NCBI GenBank assembly: GCA_029339505.1 | Contig: JAQISU010000210.1 | Coordinates: 10,739,501 to 10,803,500 of the forward strand | DNA: 64,000 nucleotides | Direction: 5' to 3' | Origin: Unio delphinus | Taxonomy: Eukaryota; Mollusca; Bivalvia; Unionida; Unionidae | In this document: piece after piece, positions 56,331 through 64,000 of the stretch | Numbering within the stretch: the first letter of the stretch is position 1 | Layout: each line of letters starts with the position of its first letter | Notes under the pieces: model-generated | Database searches by the model: none | What the model was told of the DNA's origin: nothing | The model's input: the letters and a program-made list of their open reading frames with translations, nothing else | Position numbers and translations under genes: made by a program

Positions 56331-56689
56331 TCAGCATAACTTGTGTTTTTCTGAAATTTACATCAGGGTATAAAAATCAGGAGGACATTTAAATTCAGTC
56401 TAGCAGTTGGGACAAGATGTCATTTAAATTTATGACAATTGTACATAAAGATATCTCATATGAAGTTGTCCGTTGCTTAAGCCATGCAAGGTTTATACAC
56501 AGGAGGGGAATGGAGTTTTTCTACAGTACTTTTAGAGCTCTTTCTAAATTTGAAATACAGAATGACAGTGATGATAGACATAAAGGAAAGCACTTTTTGA
56601 AAGCAACTGCAACTTAAAAGTGACCACTACCACCCTCCATTCATATTTATTTTGCTTTATTTGGGTTGTATTCAATTTGCATCTGACTG

Positions 56690-56905
56690 GAAATAGTCTA
56701 TAGAGTTTTCAAATCTGACAGTTCTTCTGAAAACGGCTTGTAATATTAACAAATTAATGGTCTCTCTGAAAATGGCCCATAACTTTTTTTTAAATTTGAT
56801 AGTCCTATTGGAAATGGCCCATATCTTTAACAAATTAAGAGTCACTCTGAAAATGGCCCATAACTTTAAGAAATCTGATAGTCCTTCTGAAAAAAGGTAT
56901 TTAAC
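56690..56905. repeat. Diverged minisatellite
   Basis: Repeated CTCTGAAAATGGCCCATAAC with TTTAACAAATTTGATAGTCC variants; the minus-strand open frame here is a repeat artefact. Confidence 0.8.
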
Positions 56906-56973
56906 ACTAAAACAGGTCAGTCTTTTGTGAAATGTTGTAAAGTTCCAAAAGCATTGTAAAGTTCGGACAACCT

Positions 56974-57127
56974 CAGGCTTAGTGATCATTGCATACATTG
57001 CAATCTAAAGAGACACCATAATATCAGGCTCAGTGATCATGGCATACATTGCAATCTAAAGAGACCCCATAATATCAGGCTTAGTGATCATGGCATACAT
57101 TGCAATCTAAATAGATACCATAATATC
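56974..57127. repeat. 51-bp minisatellite, 3 copies
   Basis: Units start CAGGCTTAGTGATCATGGCA and are spaced exactly 51 bp. Confidence 0.95.
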
Positions 57128-58082
57128 AGAAATTGCTTTTGCTAGTTTTGGTACTGGTATTTTGGAACTGGGGATATTAATGAAAATTACAATGGAAACC
57201 ATTCATTAGACATAATTAAAATAAGGTCATTATGCCAGGTTTGGAATTATTTGATCTATCTCATTAATGCATTCAGAATAACTCATCATAATTTGGTGTC
57301 TAACACTGAAAGGGAGTTGAGGGGACCACCCAGTTATCCTTTCCAATAGACAGGGGGTTGAGGGAACCAGTTTCTGCCACTTAAATGATTGAGATGTCAG
57401 TTACACTAGTCCACAGTTTAATTCTTTTTGAGCTTGAATAAGGTTACAGTATTATTTTTTCCACTTCCCATATATACTTGCATCTAAGACTGATCCAGCT
57501 GCATAATGAATTGATCAAAAGCTGTCATCACATAATGTGATGGTAGATCTACATCAATACAGTTTGTTAGGATAAATATAGTAGATAACACAGACCTCAG
57601 TCTTTTCGCACAGTATATCACAACAGGTATGGGTCTATATTCTTTACAGTTAGACCCAATTTTCGAGCATGATATGATGGTACACTTAAATATAAGTATT
57701 GGAATGGGATGTGAAATATTTTGTTTTTGTTTCAAGCAGAAACCCAAGTGAAATATTTTTTGTTCCAAATATTTTAATAATAATCATTCCTATGATGATA
57801 AGAATAAACTTAAATTGTGAATGTAAGTTGAACTGTTTGCCAATAAAGCTTCATGTGACAGAAAAAGGCTTTTTATGTGCATTTAACATGGTTTCCTTGT
57901 CTCTTTGTTTGGGGCGGAGGTTGGTAATAGTAGGACAAGCAACTTACATACTCAGAAAATAGTCTAGAAAAATGGTTTTTTTTAATTTTTAGACATTTAT
58001 ATTTTTCATTTCCTCTTTATGTTTTGTAGTTTAGTTTGTCTCCAATGCATTTTAATGACATTATTTTTAAAGATATTTTGTA

Positions 58083-58166
<84 letters not shown>

Positions 58167-58926
58167 AGTTAAGACTTATTATAGTTATGAAAATATATAT
58201 TAAACTTACATATATATATATATATATATTGATTTTAACTCGTTTATATTTGTTTGTTATGTTTTCCTATACATGTGTAATACAAATATTTCAACTATTT
58301 TTCTTTTCTGTTTTTTATAGTTTTAAAAGCACCACCATGTAGTGTCTAAATAATGTGTGCGAATCTAAAGCCAAATTTTCTGAAAATTATTATAGATAAA
58401 TAAATTCAAACAACTGCTTTCTTGATTATGCAAAAATAATGCAATTTTAAACTTGTATTTAAACAGAAAAAATTTAATGAAAGATTTTAGTTCACTCGGA
58501 TAAAATGCTGTTTATTTTCAAAGAGAAAAAAGTGTTTGTATTTTTTTTTATATTCTTTTTTCAATATTTAGTTGCACTTTGCCAGATGAGCTTTGATTGC
58601 ATACAGTATAAATGAGTCATCGAACATGAATGTATCATATAATTTAATTTGATATCAGACATTACAAATTTTACAAAATGTTTTGTTATCATACTTGTAC
58701 ATTCCGTCCATGTACTTGTCCAGATTTATTCTGAATATGACTCGTACACTGTCCAGATTTATGACTTGTACATTTGTAAATAGTTTCCTGTGCATGGTAT
58801 GGAGCATTCTATAATAAATGTCTGAGACAAACTGCGTTATTTTCTTTTGATTGTCACATTTGTGGCATCTGTGCATGTGCTTGTTGCTTTGTGTTTGTTG
58901 TTGTTTGTTTTATTGCTTTGCGACAG
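57128..58926. other. Non-coding, with long (TA)n tracts
   Basis: A decayed dispersed repeat at 57530-57680 (CAGTTTGTTAGGATAAATAT) and (TA)n tracts at about 58085-58162 and 58209-58230. The open frame across the TA run is an artefact. The region ends at the acceptor before 58927. Confidence 0.6.
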
Positions 58927-59115
58927 ATAGCCTATGGGCAGTCTATGAAGGATTTCATAGATGACTGTATTTCAGAACAATTGATAGATGCTAGCGTCAA
59001 TCATTTAAGCGACGGAAATAAATTATCGGAATCCAAAGATAATTTAAAAAAGAAAAACCAGTTGAAAAAAATAATAGATCAAGTGCATTCAGTCACAGTG
59101 CATACTGTCTTTTGA
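58927..59115 (+). CDS. Candidate terminal exon with AKAP-like helix
   Basis: After TTGTTTTATTGCTTTGCGACAG the frame is open in phase 0 for 62 codons to TGA at 59113: IAYGQSMKDFIDDCISEQLI, DASVNHLSDGNKLSESKDNL, then a KKKNQLKKIIDQ tail. The composition is typical of coding sequence. SEQLIDASVNHL matches the spacing of PKA RII-binding amphipathic helices in AKAPs (small-xx-LI-xx-SV-xx-L; the seventh position, Ser, is off consensus). Phase 0 fits the donors at 38111, 40569 and 43458. It may be the last exon of an isoform of the IQ gene or of a separate gene. AATAAA occurs at 59702 and 59716. Confidence 0.5.
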   Translation: MAYGQSMKDFIDDCISEQLIDASVNHLSDGNKLSESKDNLKKKNQLKKIIDQVHSVTVHTVF

Positions 59116-59290
59116 CATATTGAAAATGGACACATTTGGTACACGAATGTCCACTAAGTGACATTGAAAATGGACAGTTTCGGTAAATGAATGTCCACTA
59201 AGTGACATTGAAAATGGACAGTTTCGGTAAATGAATGTCCACTAAGTGACATTGAAAGTGGACAATTTTTGGTAAAATATATGGCCACTG
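59114..59290. repeat. 44-bp minisatellite in the 3' UTR of the candidate exon
   Basis: About four copies of a unit containing GACATTGAAAATGGACAGTT, beginning at the stop codon of the 58927 frame. Confidence 0.9.
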
Positions 59291-59431
59291 AACATTAACG
59301 ACCTATCTGATTTGGGTGTGCAAGTATTGCGTATCAGTCAGGATACCATGTAGGCAGTCTGCTGTCAGCTTCAGGTTCCAAAATGAAATACTTTTCTCTT
59401 CGTTCTTCCTGCCATAATCATTGCAGACGTG

Positions 59432-59544
<113 letters not shown>

Positions 59545-59701
59545 ATAAACGTCCTTGAATTTAAAATGCTGCTGAAAATACCTTAAATTTTGAACAGTTT
59601 TATTTTTTAAACGTCCTTGAATTTGTTAAGGCAAACTTAAATACAACACTTTTTAATTCAGAATATTTGTTGACTACATATGTGCTTAAAATTAAAATAT
59701 A

Positions 59702-59721
59702 AATAAAATTACTAGAATAAA
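59702..59721 (+). terminator. Two possible polyadenylation signals
   Basis: AATAAA at 59702-59707 and 59716-59721, about 600 nt after the stop at 59113. Confidence 0.4.
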
Positions 59722-61182
59722 ATGACACAATACACTCAATACTGAAACCATTTTCACTGTTTGTCCTAAAGCGATGGCCATATCAACGTGTATTTTTTAA
59801 AATTAAATCTTACACTATATGGCGCCTTACAGATATTATGAACTTCTGAGAGAGTGACACGTGTAAAGGGACACGTGTACAGGTGAAATTGTTTGCATTT
59901 GCAACATACACATTGGAGAGAATATTGACATGCCTCTATGTTACTTTCATGTACTGTAGCTGAAATGTCTTTGGATATAATAGTTTTGGAAATTATGCAT
60001 GATCCAAGGCCATAGCTGATCCAAACAACTCTTCTCATGTGTTCAAAATATCCATTTGAGTTGGTCTAATGTACAATTGTAATGGATGTGAATTTTGCCA
60101 GCCTAGACAATACTAGCTTCTTAAGATGCAATGAATAAATTACCAGTACATAAAATGCAAAAGTTATGCACTCTTTTTATTTTACAATTTACTTTTGAAT
60201 ATTAGGAAATGAAACAGACTAAGTGGAGCTAGCAGTTTTTTGGTAAGTGCGTATATGAAATAATGCCAAGCTGTATACTCTATAAGCCAAATTACATCAA
60301 CCAAGCATTCATCAGCATCAAGAAAAATAAAAGTTGTTTTAACAATACCTTAGTTATACAAGGTCTACTTTATATATACCCATGATAAACAGTATGGTAA
60401 ACCATGAATTGTTTTTAGAAAAATATAACAAGGCAAAATACGAAACTGTAGAGTGCCACTCTGATACCTAAAATGACCATCCATACTGAAAATATTAAAA
60501 TTGCTACACATCCTTAATGCAAACTCCTATTTTCTTTGGGATTTCACCATTAGACGTTTTGTGATGTCTAGTTGTTCCGACTTCAAAATGGTGCGAATCA
60601 GATACACAGTATGGCGTCAAGGCGACCATCTGTAGAACCATGATTTTGGCACTCCTCCTGCCCCCCAAAATGTCATAATAACATGAAGTTTTAACCAGAA
60701 TGCAAAATCATTTCGGTGTTGGGATTTAATCAGATGACTTCTTATTCACAGAATAGATTAGCACATCGTCACTGTCAAAAGACTTCTTATCATATTACCT
60801 TTATTCTAAATTAAAATGGTGCCCATCGCAATCCAATATGCCAGCACTCGGCAGTTAAAACAAAGAAATGGTCTTTTCTTGAAGTCGTATAAATTCTTTT
60901 CTGCTAGTAGATATTTTATCATGTAGTTGTTTACTCACTAGTGTGACAATAAATAACGTAACATTTTGAAAGGCTGAAACAAAATTTGCTACTTGAAAAC
61001 TTAAAAGCCTCTTTTTAAAAAAGACGCTGTTCATATGCCAACACGTCCTATGACCCCGGTACTTGCCTGAAAAGAAGAGGAAAACATTTTAATATCAACT
61101 TGTAGGTCACTTGTCACAGTGAAAAAATGTCAACACATCCTATTACCAAGTTACTTGGGATGACTTATGATGGGCGACGTAA

Positions 61183-61185
<3 letters not shown>
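59722..61185. other. Non-coding, nothing seen
   Basis: AT-rich sequence without splice-bounded open frames on either strand. Confidence 0.5.
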
Positions 61186-61232
<47 letters not shown>

Positions 61233-61541
61233 TTTGTATTTTTAACATAGCTTTAACAATTGTTCAGTCATATCGCTACGATGTCTGCATTGTAGCAGTT
61301 TATGGTGATGTCTAGCACTGGGGCATCATGCCGCACACATGTGGCATCATGCCCCGCTCAATCACATTATCCTGACACCAGGCCGACCAGTCCTAACACT
61401 AGCCTCTTAATGCTGGTGACCTAGTGAGGCAGCTGTTTGTACTATCTGTAAGTCCTTGGTATTACTCGGCCGAGCTTCGAGCCCGCGACCTCACTCATCC
61501 GAGGCGGACACTCTAACCACTTAGGCCACTGGAACAGTCTA
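61186..61541 (-). mobile_element. V-SINE-like element, second copy, with (GT)n
   Basis: The body is about 61231-61541 on the minus strand, preceded by a (GT)n tract at 61186-61230 that may be its tail. It shares TTTAACATAGCTTTAACAAT, CAGTCATATCGCTACGATGT and ATTATCCTGACACCAGGCCG with the copy at 33941. The head is more decayed. GGCGACGTAAA on the left and GGGCGTAAA on the right could be a worn target-site duplication. Confidence 0.8.
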
Positions 61542-62277
61542 GGGCGTAAAGGACATATCCCATTACTGCTGGAACTGAGATAATTTTATTGTAGTATTGT
61601 ATCAAAGTTATGTATGAATGCAAAGTTCACACGTTCAATATATATTTTTAGCTTTATTAATTTCTTTGTATATTTTAATTGTAGTAGACTTGTTAAATAG
61701 TTATGATTACGATAAAATGGCATGCCTCGTTGTCAAGAAAATACCTTTATAAGACTTTGAAAAGATGATATGGTTTATTAATTTACCTCAATAATGATTT
61801 AAGAAAAGAAATTCACAAGTTAGGTAACACAACATTAATTGAATCGAGAAGCTTACGACATGTCACGCATTCTGCCTGCATTATTTCAATTGTGAAGCAG
61901 ACAATTTGTCAATTAAGAAACGGTAAAAAATTCTGAATGAAATGTACACGACATGAACTGGACATTGAAATGGTATGAATGGGATTCGATCACATAATGG
62001 AATGTGTACATTGTATCCAGAGATGTTATCAATCGGATGTGATCACCTACTGACATGTGAACAATGTAACAATATGAAAATCACATTGGCGCCCTTGGTG
62101 CTTGGTTAAGCAGGTTTCTGTGTATTCAGGAGGAATAAACACATAAAACATTAAAGTCGGAGATGCATTACACAATAAGAAACATTAGCTGATTCGAGCT
62201 ATTCTACCGACTATAGACAATAATATAGCTAATATAACAATTAATTCAACAGTCACACATTACTTACAGTCCGGATT
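61542..62277. other. Non-coding, nothing seen
   Basis: No open frame or repeat that I can support. Confidence 0.5.
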
Positions 62278-62300
62278 GGGGGCGGGGGGTGGGGAAAGGG
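62278..62300 (+). other. G-quadruplex-type motif
   Basis: Four G runs of at least three (G5, G6, G4, G3) separated by C, T and AAA in 23 bases, in an otherwise AT-rich region. A C-rich tract (three C5 runs) lies about 200 bp further at 62501-62517. Confidence 0.75.
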
Positions 62301-63067
62301 CTGGGTTTCCGGGTGTACCTTGCCGCAACCATCCCGAAAACATGTGATAAAATAACGTGTTTTAAAATTTAAAAAAACATATATAGGTCTAAACCATCAA
62401 ATACTTAGACTAATATAACTATATCATGTGTGCTCTAATATTTGTTAGTTCAAGGACAGCCTTCAGGATGTATTTCTTGATTTGAAACTTAAGTACCGCA
62501 CCCCCACCCCCACCCCCTACAATCCTTAATCCGTCCTTGTTACGGCGTATACATACCAGCTTAAGATGTGCATGGAATAGCGAAATAAAGAAGATCAATA
62601 CGCAAATGACCACGGTTATGGGAGAGTTATGATGTGAATCTTATAAGAACCTTATTTGTAAAGATCTACCATATCGCCATTGACAGCTGGCTTTCCTCAT
62701 TTAATCTTTGACACAGCTTGCATGTAAAAAAATACATATTTTTCAGTTAAGTGGGTCTGAAAAGATGTAGTATACATTCAAGCTGTCGCAATACACGCTT
62801 TCCGGAAATCCATGATTGTACGCCAACACGGCCCTCTTTTCGCAGTGTTATTGTAAAACAGAAAACAGGTTACTGTTCTTGCAACACAATGAAGCATTTT
62901 CCATGGTATATTATTTCCTCTTTTTTTCTAAATACAAAAAAAAATGCTGATATGTCTAAAATTTAATCCATTGTTGAAAGAAAACCAATTTAGACAATCA
63001 TAATTATTGCCAATATAGTAAAACATAATTCATTACACCAGATTATTAATTTTACTACGATTATGGA

Positions 63068-63069
<2 letters not shown>
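62301..63069. other. Non-coding, nothing firm
   Basis: Apart from the C-rich tract at 62501-62517 no feature is supported. Confidence 0.45.
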
Positions 63070-63306
<237 letters not shown>

Positions 63307-63611
63307 CCATTGCATATTCTTTTCATGTGGCTGAGCATATTATAATACTTTTTAACTCGATGTACTAGATATAAAATGTATCCTCTGAACAGTTTCTTTA
63401 CTTTAAAGGTGATACTACCTTAAGCTGCAGTTGTTAGCGACTGAATAAATAAAGCATTCATGCAGTTTGTGTTTAGGAACAATGCTTGATCCAACAACAG
63501 AATATTGAAAATCATATATTTTAATCATAAAATTCCGATCATAAGCTATATTGCGATCTTTTTCCTAAACTCTTGTCTTGTTTCTCATTTTCAAAACTTC
63601 AGTTCAAAATA

Positions 63612-63641
63612 TAAACACACACGCGCGCACACACACGCGCG

Positions 63642-63679
<38 letters not shown>

Positions 63680-63682
63680 GGC
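63612..63682. repeat. (CA)n tract with CG interruptions
   Basis: ACACACGCGCGCACACACAC and a long CA run. The rest of the window to 64000 shows nothing further. Confidence 0.95.
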
Positions 63683-64000
63683 ACACACAGACTAATTAAA
63701 CTCCATCTCTGTCCTCAAATAATTGCTGATAGGTTAAAAGCCGTTTGTCAGTTAAGCGCAATAATAATTTATGAATACTGAGCTGCATTAATTAAGGAAA
63801 AGCAGTGTATATTTGTAAGCAGTTTAAACAGCTGTTTGTACATGTCACCAAGATCAATCATCTTGGAGGTGACAACTTGAGTTCTGCGCAATATTCTGGC
63901 TTTCAAGATACACTTACATTTTTTTTCTGAAAATGTAATCCTACAGTAATTCAATTTTGAATATTCGAAGATTACCAGACGAAACATTTATTTTGAGGAT

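Noticed and set aside
56417..56617. 66-codon frame starting with ATG
   Set aside because: Reads fairly protein-like but lies between minisatellites without splice or polyadenylation context; length is within chance expectation.
58019..58342. Open frame of Tyr-Ile repeats (also 59383-59586 and 62990-63310)
   Set aside because: Translation of TA and GA/CT microsatellites.

Overview
The window looks like AT-rich, intron-rich animal nuclear DNA, most likely from a bivalve mollusc. Evidence: spliced coding exons with GT/AG borders, no bacterial-style gene packing, very many intronic minisatellites and TA/CA/GA/GT microsatellites, tRNA-derived SINEs, and two copies of a SINE whose body resembles the V-SINE type reported from molluscs. 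The species assignment is inference; no taxonomic marker gene is present. I saw no rRNA, functional tRNA, CRISPR array, IS element or operon.

Layout. (1) 1-7860: mostly non-coding DNA (upstream or intronic) with a run of minisatellites (37, 42, 54, 31 and 30 bp units), one SINE with a clean target-site duplication at 5594-5843 and another at 7469-7720. A possible exon at 4789-4932 is uncertain. (2) 7861-26145: a plus-strand gene. Exons at 7861-7956, 14864-14958, 16361-16485, 19425-19445 (or read through to 19943), 23035-23064 and 25850-25981 join in a consistent reading frame. They encode a basic then acidic, low-complexity protein. Two early 3' ends are visible: a stop at 19941 and a stop at 25979 with AATAAA at 26140. 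(3) 26146-37919: a long intron holding a 20/41-bp composite array (32310-33560) and a 30-33-bp array (33748-35430) split by a V-SINE. (4) 37920-38111 and the giant exon 39801-45836 (2011 codons) give the long isoform. It carries about 41 IQ-like calmodulin-binding motifs, with AATAAA at 46431. (5) 46437-64000: mostly non-coding, with three possible further terminal exons at 49665, 54845 and 58927. They belong either to alternative isoforms using internal donors in the giant exon or to another gene.

How it fits together. Almost every junction from 16485 onward is phase 0, so exons can be added, skipped or ended early without breaking frame. The gene therefore looks like a modular locus with a shared N-terminal tail and alternative C-termini. 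The short forms have no IQ motif; the long form is a calmodulin-binding IQ-array protein. I could not assign an established gene name. The IQ motifs resemble those of neuromodulin/neurogranin, sperm protein 17 and ASPM-type proteins, but no other diagnostic domain (RIIa, CH, myosin motor) is visible here.

Most notable: the 6-kb single-exon IQ array, its regular 42-residue coding repeat at the N-terminal end, strong phase-0 splice donors inside that exon, an AKAP-like amphipathic helix in the last candidate exon, and two intronic arrays whose every unit (or most units) carries a canonical AATAAA on the sense strand.
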